From: Chitinophaga pinensis
GTDB taxonomy: Bacteria > Bacteroidota > Bacteroidia > Chitinophagales > CAMDFR01
Reading direction: 5' to 3'
Assembly: GCA_945860705.1 (NCBI GenBank)
Contig: CAMART010000026.1
Span: forward strand, 1-42,202
Length of the DNA stretch: 42,202 nt
This document shows positions 33,365-40,500 of the stretch, one piece after another. Each line of letters begins with the position of its first letter. The first letter of the stretch is position 1. The position numbers and the translations under genes were made by a program. The notes under the pieces are model-generated. The model saw only the letters and a program-made list of their open reading frames with translations, searched no databases and was not told the DNA's origin.

Positions 33365-33901
33365 ATGGATTTATATACCACTCCAAAAAAATCAAAACCA
33401 CCATATTTATTAGGACTTATATGTTTAATTCCTTTTTTTGGAGCATTTGTAGGTGGTGCACTTCTAATTTTTGGTATCTTTAAGTATAAAGACAAATGGT
33501 TGTCATTAATTGGTATTGGAGGTATTTTATATTCAATCATAATTTTAACTGTTTTTATTTATGCTATAATGCACGGTTCTGTTTACAATAAAGGATTATC
33601 AGATCTTTCTCAAATGCAGTTAAACAATGTAGTGAAGAATATAGAATATTATAAATTGTCGCATGGACAATATCCAGATAGTTTAAGTCAACTGAGTATA
33701 GATGATAAATTTGCACCTATCATCGACCCATTACAAAATAAAAAAAAGAAAGGGCTGTCATATTATAATTATGAAAAAATAAATGATAGATACCTTGTAT
33801 ATTCTTCTGGTATAGATGGTATAGCTAAAACCAAAGATGATTTATTCCCTAATATAGCCATGAATGATAGTAGTAAAATTGGATTAATAAAACATTGGTA
33901 A
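33365..33901 (+). CDS. Membrane protein with GspG-like C-terminal domain
   Basis: A 178-residue protein with two membrane segments (about 14-38 and 45-68, YLLGLICLIPFFGAFVGGAL and SLIGIGGILYSIIILTVFIY). The C-terminal region is like the globular domain of type II secretion major pseudopilin GspG: MQLNNVVKNIEYYKLSHGQYP (about residues 81-101), IIDPLQNKKKKGLSYYNY, and DRYLVYSSGIDGIAKTKDDLF. It lacks the type III prepilin leader and single N-terminal methylated helix, so it is not a normal pseudopilin. No other secretion genes are nearby. A lipid- or membrane-anchored sensor or scaffold is possible; function unknown. Confidence 0.7.
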   Translation: MDLYTTPKKSKPPYLLGLICLIPFFGAFVGGALLIFGIFKYKDKWLSLIGIGGILYSIIILTVFIYAIMHGSVYNKGLSDLSQMQLNNVVKNIEYYKLSHGQYPDSLSQLSIDDKFAPIIDPLQNKKKKGLSYYNYEKINDRYLVYSSGIDGIAKTKDDLFPNIAMNDSSKIGLIKHW

Positions 33902-33974
33902 AGTTTACTACTTTCGTTTCACTAAACAATTACTAGTGTAGAATAATCCAATAATAAAAATCAAAAAAATAAAT

Positions 33975-34352
33975 ATGACTAAAAAATCAAATCCTGTTGT
34001 ATACTTTGAAATACCTGTAAATGATATGGATAGAGCAATAAAGTTTTATACAGCAGTATTCCATTTTGAATTTGAAAAAGAAATCATTGATGGCAATGAA
34101 ATGGCTTTATTTCCTTTTACAGAAGGTAGCTCAGGTATAAGTGGTGCATTGGCAAAAGGCGAGATATACAAACCTACAATAGATGGAATAGTGATTTACT
34201 TCAAAACAGAAAGTATTGATGAAACAATAAATCTGGCTCTAGCAAATGGAGGGCAAATTCTATATCCAAAAACAGACAATGGAATTGGATTTGTTGCAGA
34301 ATTTGAAGATACGGAAGGAAACAGAATTGCCTTGTTTCAATCTTTGAATTGA
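33975..34352 (+). CDS. VOC superfamily (glyoxalase/bleomycin resistance-like) protein
   Basis: A 125-residue single-module VOC protein, cytoplasmic. The opening NPVVYFEIPVNDMDRAIKFY is the standard first beta-alpha unit. EMALFPF and GIVIYFKTESIDETINLA follow, and FVAEFEDTEGNRIALFQS is the metal-site strand with conserved Glu and Asn-Arg positions. Related proteins include metal-dependent lyases, dioxygenases and binding proteins, so substrate and activity are open. It is separated by about 70-80 bases from neighbours on each side. A second, membrane-anchored VOC protein is encoded 0.7 kb downstream. Confidence 0.88.
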   Translation: MTKKSNPVVYFEIPVNDMDRAIKFYTAVFHFEFEKEIIDGNEMALFPFTEGSSGISGALAKGEIYKPTIDGIVIYFKTESIDETINLALANGGQILYPKTDNGIGFVAEFEDTEGNRIALFQSLN

Positions 34353-34436
34353 CGGGCTCTCACAAATGAAATCTGCCTTTCTTTATTTATATCTATACAA
34401 TATACCTTGCAACATTTTTTTCTTTATTTTTAATTG

Positions 34437-35054
34437 ATGGAGTATTGTCCATTAATCAACCTAAATATAAACTCAGCACAAAAGAAAATGATACGACCTG
34501 ATAAAATTGATTTATTTGACTTATCTGATAAAATATTGGAAAGGCTCAATGATGGCGGAAAATACAAATTGACACATTATGATTTTGATTTAAAATTTAG
34601 CAGAGATATCAACTATCCTTCAGGTAAATTTAATATCTATTTGATTTTATTCAAACAAGAATTGCCCGTTACTTATTATACAATAGATTATAATACGATT
34701 GATAAAATAGTGAACTTATTATTTGTGCATTTAAGAGATGACTATGGTTATGATACTATAGAAAGTATATTACTTTACTGTAAGAAAAAATACCTTGAAA
34801 ATAATCTAAAAGATACCATAGAAGAACTAAATTCAATACTAAAATTAAACAATACAGAACCCGTATTAGTAGATATAGATGAGCAATATGACAATTCAAG
34901 AATTGATGAAAAAGGTTTGCCGATTTTTGAGCTCAATATATTTTCAGAGGCACACAAAATTGATATTAAGATAGAATTGAATGAAGTGTATTATATGAGC
35001 AACGACAAAAAGAAAATTATAGAACTTGTAAAATCGAAATTAAACATAGCTTAA
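34437..35054 (+). CDS. Protein of unknown function (205 residues)
   Basis: A soluble 205-residue protein with no signal peptide and no recognised domain. It is rich in Asp, Lys, Leu and Ile, with segments such as DKIDLFDLSDKILERLNDGG, YDFDLKFSRDINYPSG, TIESILLYCKKKYLENNLKD and IFELNIFSEAHKIDIKIELN. The repeated pattern of a helix followed by a two-strand stretch suggests two similar alpha/beta halves, but the similarity is weak by eye. The ATG at 34437 is preferred over the adjacent TTG at 34434. Located between two VOC genes on the same strand, with no clear functional link. Confidence 0.65.
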   Translation: MEYCPLINLNINSAQKKMIRPDKIDLFDLSDKILERLNDGGKYKLTHYDFDLKFSRDINYPSGKFNIYLILFKQELPVTYYTIDYNTIDKIVNLLFVHLRDDYGYDTIESILLYCKKKYLENNLKDTIEELNSILKLNNTEPVLVDIDEQYDNSRIDEKGLPIFELNIFSEAHKIDIKIELNEVYYMSNDKKKIIELVKSKLNIA

Positions 35055-35089
35055 GCTACTCATAATAGTACTCAACAAATAAGAAATAA

Positions 35090-35617
35090 ATGAAAAAAAT
35101 AAGTGTCATTACAGTAGCAATCATAGCATCATTTTGTTTTGGGTTTGTATTTAAAGGAATCATCACAAAGCCATCAAATGTAGTCACTCCATATAAAAAA
35201 GTAAGTGGTATTGGAGGAGTATTTTTTAAATGTAAAGAACCCAAAAAAGTAAGAGAATGGTACCAAACAAATCTGGGATTGAATACCAACCAGTATGGGT
35301 CAGTTTTTGAGTGGTATCAAGCTGCAGACTCTACAAAAAAAGGTTTTACACAGTGGAGTCCGTTCAACGAAAAAACAACTTATTTTGAGCCATCTACTAA
35401 AGATTTTATGATCAACTATAGAGTAGAAAACTTAGAGCTACTACTTATAGATTTGAAAAAAAATGGAGTGACGATACTTGATACAGTAGAGACTTATGAT
35501 TATGGTAAATTTGTACATATACTCGATATAGAGAATAATAAAATAGAACTTTGGGAAGCCAACGATAAAGTATACGAAAAAATGGGATTAGATATGGGTT
35601 TACAAACTACTAAGTAA
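35090..35617 (+). CDS. Membrane-anchored VOC superfamily protein
   Basis: A 175-residue protein with an N-terminal signal-anchor (MKKISVITVAIIASFCFGFV) followed by one VOC module: GIGGVFFKCKEPKKVREWYQ, NLGLNTNQYGSVFEW, FMINYRVENLELLLIDLKKN and FVHILDIENNKIELWEAND. The VOC part is like cytosolic glyoxalase-family proteins, but the hydrophobic N-terminus predicts a location at the inner membrane or periplasm, which is unusual for this superfamily. The next gene starts three bases after its stop. Substrate unknown. Confidence 0.85.
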   Translation: MKKISVITVAIIASFCFGFVFKGIITKPSNVVTPYKKVSGIGGVFFKCKEPKKVREWYQTNLGLNTNQYGSVFEWYQAADSTKKGFTQWSPFNEKTTYFEPSTKDFMINYRVENLELLLIDLKKNGVTILDTVETYDYGKFVHILDIENNKIELWEANDKVYEKMGLDMGLQTTK

Positions 35618-35620
35618 TTT

Positions 35621-36022
35621 ATGCAACAAATTATATCTTATTTTAAAAATAAACCGAATCATTTGTTTTTAGCAGACGCTATAGGTGCTTTGCTTACAGC
35701 TATACTGTCTGGAGTAATTTTAGTCAAATTAGAATATCTGTTTGGTATGCCTACAAAAGTCTTATATGGCTTATCGATACTCGCTTCTATATTTGCTATT
35801 TATTCTTTTTTATGTTTTTTATTTGCTAAAAAGAATTGGTCTATTTACCTTATTATTATTGCTATAGCGAATATATTTTATTGTTGTATCACTAGTATAC
35901 TTGTGATTTATTATTTTGATAATCTAACATTGTTAGCTAGATTATTTTTCCCTTTAGAAATAATGACAATTTTGATTGTAGTATATTTTGAATTAAGAAT
36001 AATTAAAGTACTAAAACACTAG
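35621..36022 (+). CDS. Small four-helix membrane protein of unknown function
   Basis: A 133-residue hydrophobic protein with four predicted membrane helices, about residues 16-36 (LFLADAIGALLTAILSGVIL), 45-68, 72-97 and 104-125. The loops are short and Lys-rich. No family was recognised with confidence. It begins three bases after the anchored VOC gene and is probably cotranscribed with it. It ends convergently with the CarboxypepD_reg-like gene. Confidence 0.7.
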   Translation: MQQIISYFKNKPNHLFLADAIGALLTAILSGVILVKLEYLFGMPTKVLYGLSILASIFAIYSFLCFLFAKKNWSIYLIIIAIANIFYCCITSILVIYYFDNLTLLARLFFPLEIMTILIVVYFELRIIKVLKH

Positions 36023-36032
36023 GAATTTTTAT

Positions 36033-36731
36033 TTATCTCGCTATCATCATACCTAAAACCATTTCTTCTAATTCTTTCATACGAATAATAAAATCTTGAT
36101 TTAGTTCATTTTTCTGAACGGTATAAGTGAGATTTTCGTATCCAATACTTTCGATATTAAATACTAATGTATCTGTCATCAAACTATCTGGAATCAGAAA
36201 ATTAAATGCTCCATTTTCATCACTACTAGATGATATATTTGTATTAGCTATTGTAATAGTTGCAATATCTATTGGCAACTTAGTATACTCATCTATCAAT
36301 TTACCTTTAAAAGTATTCACTATAGGTTTACTAGTATCTGTCAAAAAATTATCAGACATTTTCACTTCACCTTTGAGCATGGTAGTATTAGTTTTTATAT
36401 TTTTATCATCGCTCGAGCATGCTATAGATATAGTTGTAGTAGATAACACCAATAAACTTGCAAAAAGTCTATTAAACTTGGGCATTCTATATGGTGCAAA
36501 ATTTTGATAGTTTAATGGTCTATTGAGTTGCGTGCTTTTAAATCGTCCACATAAAGATTCATTTTTATTTTTTTGAATTATTTCTATGATTTCTTCATCC
36601 TTCATTTTACTGAAATCAATTACATTTTTTTTGCATAGCTGACAATGTTTCCCTTTTTCAACATTAGACATTGCATCCCAGTTTTCATGACAAGGTTTTT
36701 CTATGCTGATGGTGTTTAATGATTTTTTCAT
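36033..36731 (-). CDS. Membrane protein with Cys-rich N-terminus and CarboxypepD_reg-like domain
   Basis: A 232-residue protein with a cytoplasmic N-terminus of the Bacteroidota PCHENWDAM type (Cys14, Cys30, Cys33, Cys61; CQLCKKNVIDF and LCGRF), likely metal-binding. Next comes one membrane helix at about 87-106 (LFASLLVLSTTTISIACS) and a periplasmic carboxypeptidase regulatory-like domain from about 135 (FKGKLIDEYTKLPIDIATI to QDFIIRMKE). No classical signal peptide is present. Similar proteins occur across the phylum, sometimes fused to TonB-like tails. The function is not established. It stands 100 bases before the menB stop on the same strand, separated by a terminator. Confidence 0.78.
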   Translation of the reverse strand: MKKSLNTISIEKPCHENWDAMSNVEKGKHCQLCKKNVIDFSKMKDEEIIEIIQKNKNESLCGRFKSTQLNRPLNYQNFAPYRMPKFNRLFASLLVLSTTTISIACSSDDKNIKTNTTMLKGEVKMSDNFLTDTSKPIVNTFKGKLIDEYTKLPIDIATITIANTNISSSSDENGAFNFLIPDSLMTDTLVFNIESIGYENLTYTVQKNELNQDFIIRMKELEEMVLGMMIAR

Positions 36732-36781
36732 ATTTATAGAATTTATAAATACTAGATGTGAATAGAAGAAAATTCCATAAA

Positions 36782-36810
36782 AAAATCTCAGCTGAGAAAA
36801 CTGAGATTTT
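36782..36810 (-). terminator. Terminator after menB
   Basis: A perfect 10-bp stem AAAATCTCAG/CTGAGATTTT with loop CTGAGAAAA lies 21 bases past the menB stop. Read on the minus strand, it is followed by a run of T (complement of 36779-36785). Confidence 0.85.
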
Positions 36811-36830
36811 ATTTAAATAAAATATATTAG

Positions 36831-37673
36831 CTATGGAAACTTAGGGAATTTCTTAAAATCTGGTTTGCGTTTTTCGAGAAATGCATTTCTACCTTCATTA
36901 GCTTCATCAGTCATATATGCAAGACGAGTAGCCTCCCCGGCAAACACCTGTTGTCCAACCAATCCATCATCAATTAAATTGAATGCAAACTTCAACATCT
37001 TGATAGCGGTAGGACTTTTTGTCAATATAACTTGTGCCCAATTAAAAGCAAAATCTTCTAGTTCTGTATGTGGTACCACCGCATTGATCATACCCATTTC
37101 AAATGCCTGTTGTGCTGAATATTCTTGTTCTAAAAAGAAAACTTCTCGAGCACGTTTCTGTCCTACTTGACGAGCCAAATAAGCTGAACCAAATCCTGCA
37201 TCAAAACTGGCTACATTTGCATCTGTTTGTTTGAATATAGCGTGTTCTTTGCTCGCAACAGTGAGGTCACAAACTACATGTAAGCTATGTCCACCTCCTA
37301 CTGCCCAACCCGGTACCACTGCTATCACTACTTTATTCATAAAACGGATTTGACGTTGCACATCTAATATATTAAATCTACTTACACCATCTTCGCCTTT
37401 ATATCCTCTAGCAGAGCGTACCCGTTGGTCTCCACCTGAACAAAATGCCCATATACCATCTTTTGGTGCTGGTCCTTCTGCAGATAATAATACCACACCT
37501 ATTTCTTGACTTTCGTGACAAGTTATCAATGCTTCTAATAACTCAGAAACAGTTTTTGGACGAAATGCATTTCTACATTCTGGTCTATTGAAGGCTATTC
37601 TAGCGACACCATCTGCATATTTAAAAGTAATATCTTCATATTCTTTTATTGTAGTCCACTTAATTTTGCTCAT
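36831..37673 (-). CDS. menB: 1,4-dihydroxy-2-naphthoyl-CoA synthase
   Basis: Closes the naphthoate ring from O-succinylbenzoyl-CoA in menaquinone synthesis. The crotonase fold shows FNRPECRNAFRPKTVSELLE, CSGGDQRVRSARGY, PGWAVGGGHSLHVVCDL and KQTDANVASFDAGFGSAYL, all characteristic of MenB. The C-terminal LEKRKPDFKKFPKFP is the family's usual end. At 280 residues it has the normal length. It overlaps the menD 3' end by 14 bases and is followed by a strong terminator, so menD-menB is one transcript. Other men genes are not in the window. Confidence 0.97.
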   Translation of the reverse strand: MSKIKWTTIKEYEDITFKYADGVARIAFNRPECRNAFRPKTVSELLEALITCHESQEIGVVLLSAEGPAPKDGIWAFCSGGDQRVRSARGYKGEDGVSRFNILDVQRQIRFMNKVVIAVVPGWAVGGGHSLHVVCDLTVASKEHAIFKQTDANVASFDAGFGSAYLARQVGQKRAREVFFLEQEYSAQQAFEMGMINAVVPHTELEDFAFNWAQVILTKSPTAIKMLKFAFNLIDDGLVGQQVFAGEATRLAYMTDEANEGRNAFLEKRKPDFKKFPKFP

Positions 37674-39375
37674 AGTTTTTGATTAAATATTGAAAATAAT
37701 TTTTGAGTGCATCTGAGCTATAGCTCGCATCTGTTTTTACTTCTAGCACCACAGCACGATTATTTAATTGCAGTAATTCAGTAAATTTTTCTTGAAGTGA
37801 ATCCATAGTATCGCAACTCAAAAATGCTACATCGAATGCTTCACTGAGTTGTTTGAATTTCACCTCGTGTTTGGTTTCTATGAAATGTTCAAATTTATCA
37901 ATCTGCGTAGGTCCTGGAATGATTCTAAATATATTTCCACCCCCATTATTGATTACAATAATTTTTAAATTTTTAGGTAATTGACTATTCCAAAGTGCAT
38001 TGCTATCATACAAAAAAGCAATATCGCCTGTGATACAAAAAGTGATTTTATCTGGATGTGAAAAAGCTGCTCCACTTGCAGTACTAGTCACTCCATCTAT
38101 TCCGCTAACACCTCTATTGGCATTGATAGATTGCTGTTTATTCTCATTTGAAGAAAATAAATTAGCGTATCTAATTGGGGTACTATTTCCAAAATGTATA
38201 TTGCTATTTTTAGGAAGATTCTCTATCAAATATTCAAATACTTTAAAATCACAAAAACTTAAACTAGATAAATATTGATGATGAAGTACATTCATATTAT
38301 CTTGTATAGCTAGCCAATCTTTTTGATAGGTAGATGATTTATTTACTGGTGTTTCATACAATGCTTCTAAAAACTGAACTGCATCTTGTTCTATCACTTT
38401 ACTTAGATTTTGAAAGGTATCCCAGTGATCCCCTGATGGAGAAATGTGCCAATGTGTAATCTGTTGTTTACGTAGATAAAATTTAAACTTTTTAGATACA
38501 ATACCTCCACCAATAGTTATAAGTATATCTGGATTGAGTGCTGTTTTATTATTTTGTGTAATGTATTCTACACAAGCATCCATCATGCTTATATGCTTCG
38601 TATTATCTATGGCTAAATTGGATATACTTTCACTTAAAATAATAGTACTACCATCGTGAGTTATTTTGGCTAAAATACTATTCAATTCATCACTAGATGC
38701 ATGTGCTCCAACTACTATCAATTTTTTAGTAGCAGTATGCCATTCGTGTTGAAGCGATTCTAATTGTGATAGTTTACTAGATTTCAGTGAGCTAGTATAT
38801 TCTATTATTTTAGGAAGCACTTCATTTTCATCTTCTTCTATCAAATCATATAATGGCTCTCTGAGAGGTACATTGATATGCACTGGACCAAACTCTGGAT
38901 ACATAGCGTTATTAAGTGCTTCATTAATCAATCTATCGCTATACCATTGATCTTTGTCCATAGTAGTTTCGACAGGTAATTCTACACTTTTTTTGATATA
39001 GTTTTGATAAATATTTAATTGAACAATACTTTGATTTTCGCCTTGGTCTATCCACTCGTGAGGTCTATCAGCAGTGATGACTATTAAAGGAATTTTTTGA
39101 TAAAAAGCCTCTGCTATAGCTGGAGCATAATTGAGCACAGCACTACCTGAGGTGCAAAGTAAAACAACTGGTGTTCTCTCTTGTTGAGCAATACCTAATG
39201 CAAAAAAACCGGCACACCGTTCATCAACTATACTCACACATTGTATACTTTTTTCATTTGTAAAAGCGGTGATAAGCGGTGCGTTTCTTGAGCCTGGAGA
39301 AATCACTGCATACTTCACTCCTTTCAATGCGCAAATTTTTGCAATTTGTCTTATGCCTTTTTTAGCTGTATTCAT
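37660..39375 (-). CDS. menD: 2-succinyl-5-enolpyruvyl-6-hydroxy-3-cyclohexene-1-carboxylate synthase
   Basis: Thiamine diphosphate enzyme that adds a succinic semialdehyde unit from 2-oxoglutarate to isochorismate, the committed step of menaquinone synthesis. The N-terminal domain has KYAVISPGSRNAPLITAF and VDERCAGFFALG, with the cofactor-activating Glu in CSIVDERC-type context. The TPP motif GDIAFLYDSNALWN ends in INNGGGNIF. RGVSGIDGVTSTASG is a MenD signature. The 571-residue length is typical. It starts 13 bases downstream of a TAACTTTG box and overlaps menB by 14 bases. It is divergent from the DUF2752 gene. Confidence 0.97.
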   Translation of the reverse strand: MNTAKKGIRQIAKICALKGVKYAVISPGSRNAPLITAFTNEKSIQCVSIVDERCAGFFALGIAQQERTPVVLLCTSGSAVLNYAPAIAEAFYQKIPLIVITADRPHEWIDQGENQSIVQLNIYQNYIKKSVELPVETTMDKDQWYSDRLINEALNNAMYPEFGPVHINVPLREPLYDLIEEDENEVLPKIIEYTSSLKSSKLSQLESLQHEWHTATKKLIVVGAHASSDELNSILAKITHDGSTIILSESISNLAIDNTKHISMMDACVEYITQNNKTALNPDILITIGGGIVSKKFKFYLRKQQITHWHISPSGDHWDTFQNLSKVIEQDAVQFLEALYETPVNKSSTYQKDWLAIQDNMNVLHHQYLSSLSFCDFKVFEYLIENLPKNSNIHFGNSTPIRYANLFSSNENKQQSINANRGVSGIDGVTSTASGAAFSHPDKITFCITGDIAFLYDSNALWNSQLPKNLKIIVINNGGGNIFRIIPGPTQIDKFEHFIETKHEVKFKQLSEAFDVAFLSCDTMDSLQEKFTELLQLNNRAVVLEVKTDASYSSDALKNYFQYLIKNYEQN

Positions 39376-39388
39376 AAATTATAGATTA

Positions 39389-39396
39389 CAAAGTTA
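39389..39396 (-). promoter_or_regulatory. Bacteroidota -7 box for menD-menB
   Basis: The minus strand reads TAACTTTG, a full TAnnTTTG match 13 bases before the menD ATG, giving a very short leader. It lies only 11 bases from the opposing box for the DUF2752 gene. Confidence 0.55.
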
Positions 39397-39407
39397 AACA
39401 GAATATG

Positions 39408-39415
39408 TATTTTTG
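39408..39415 (+). promoter_or_regulatory. Bacteroidota -7 box for the DUF2752 gene
   Basis: TATTTTTG on the plus strand, 14 bases before the ATG at 39430, divergent from the menD box. The upstream half of each promoter would overlap the other's -7 element. Confidence 0.5.
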
Positions 39416-39429
39416 AAACACTATATATT

Positions 39430-39717
39430 ATGAATAAGTTGTACTTAATTCCTTGTATTTTTAAAAGTTTATTTGGATTCGAATGTCCAGGTTGTGGTAT
39501 TCAACGATCATTTATATTGCTCATTAAAGGACAATTACAGGAAAGCTTAGAAATGTATCCAGCTTTAATTCCATTGATTCTATTGGTGCTTTATAGTATA
39601 TTCACAAGATATTATCCAAAATATAAAAACAAGTATTTATTAATCATTCTATCAATTGTTAGTTTTATATTGATAAGTTTTAATTATTATTTTGAGCTAA
39701 AAAGTTATTTGATATAA
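39430..39717 (+). CDS. DUF2752 membrane protein
   Basis: A 95-residue membrane protein of unknown role. The family signature is FGFECPGCGIQRSFILLIKG (about residues 15-34), the Cys-Pro-Gly-Cys-Gly-x-x-Arg motif. Two hydrophobic helices follow (ALIPLILLVLYSIFTRYY and LLIILSIVSFILISFNYYF). A TM2-domain gene follows after 52 bases; the same pairing occurs in other Bacteroidota, suggesting a shared envelope role that is not defined. Confidence 0.88.
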   Translation: MNKLYLIPCIFKSLFGFECPGCGIQRSFILLIKGQLQESLEMYPALIPLILLVLYSIFTRYYPKYKNKYLLIILSIVSFILISFNYYFELKSYLI

Positions 39718-39769
39718 TAAAACTATTATTTTTACTTTATTATTAACCAAAAAACAAAATATAAATACA

Positions 39770-40030
39770 ATGGATCAAATCAATAACCCAACTCCAACCG
39801 TAGAAAATAAAAAGATAACAGCAGGAGTATGTGCATTACTATTAGGATCTTTAGGAGTGCATAAATTTATTTTAGGCTATTCAAAAGCTGGCGTAATTCA
39901 GATAATCATTACTATGGTTACATGTGGATTAGCTGGTATTATTCCATTCATTGAAGGAATCATCTATCTTACAAAATCTGATGAGGAGTTTTATAATACT
40001 TATCAAGTTGGACAAAAAGAATGGTTTTAA
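39770..40030 (+). CDS. TM2 domain membrane protein
   Basis: An 86-residue protein with a short polar N-terminus (residues 1-20) and the TM2 domain: VCALLLGSLGVHKFILGYSK, a DRF-like turn replaced by HKFILG, and a second helix VIQIIITMVTCGLAGIIPFI ending in EGIIYLTKSDEEF. The TM2 family is small and of unclear function; members are often found with other small membrane proteins. It is followed by a hairpin terminator. Confidence 0.88.
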   Translation: MDQINNPTPTVENKKITAGVCALLLGSLGVHKFILGYSKAGVIQIIITMVTCGLAGIIPFIEGIIYLTKSDEEFYNTYQVGQKEWF

Positions 40031-40060
40031 TATAAATCATCTATCATTTTAACATTTCTT

Positions 40061-40092
40061 AATGCCTTGTTTATTAAATTAAATAAGGCATT
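40061..40092 (+). terminator. Terminator after the TM2 gene
   Basis: AATGCCTTGTTTA pairs with TAAATAAGGCATT (one bulged base) around a short loop, followed by the T-rich tail ATATTTTTAT, 30 bases past the TM2 stop. Confidence 0.75.
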
Positions 40093-40139
40093 ATATTTTT
40101 ATACACTATTTTAGCTATACAAAATTTAAAAAAATATTT

Positions 40140-40487
40140 ATGGATTATATACCGCAAACAGCAAGAGAGATTGTACTAGGATTGAAAGAGAGATTTAGAC
40201 CAGACAAATGCGAAGCAGATACTGATATGACTTTTCATTTAGATTTTAGTGGTGATACCGGTGGTCTATTCACTGTGACCGTAAAAGATTTGAACTGCAC
40301 TGTGTCAGAAGGTCATGTAGGCGAAAGCACTTGCACCATATCTGCAAAAGCTAGCGACTATGAAGATATCGAACTTGGCAGAACAAATCCTCAAATGGCT
40401 TTTATGATGGGCAAAATAAAAGCAACGAATGTAATGGCACTTATGCAATTTATAACATTTTTTAGAAGACTTGTTAGACCTGAATAA
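40140..40487 (+). CDS. SCP2 sterol-binding domain protein
   Basis: A 115-residue single SCP2 domain, a cytoplasmic hydrophobic-ligand carrier fold. Visible features are the helix PQTAREIVLGLKERFRP, DMTFHLDFSGDTGGLFTVTV, the strand CTVSEGHVGESTCTISAKAS, and the C-terminal MAFMMGKIKATNVMALMQF with the family's GKIKxxGxxxLxxQF-like pattern. Possible cargo includes fatty acyl or other lipids; none is indicated by neighbours. The WG-repeat gene starts 13 bases after its stop. Confidence 0.9.
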   Translation: MDYIPQTAREIVLGLKERFRPDKCEADTDMTFHLDFSGDTGGLFTVTVKDLNCTVSEGHVGESTCTISAKASDYEDIELGRTNPQMAFMMGKIKATNVMALMQFITFFRRLVRPE

Positions 40488-40500
40488 GCAAAAGATAAGC

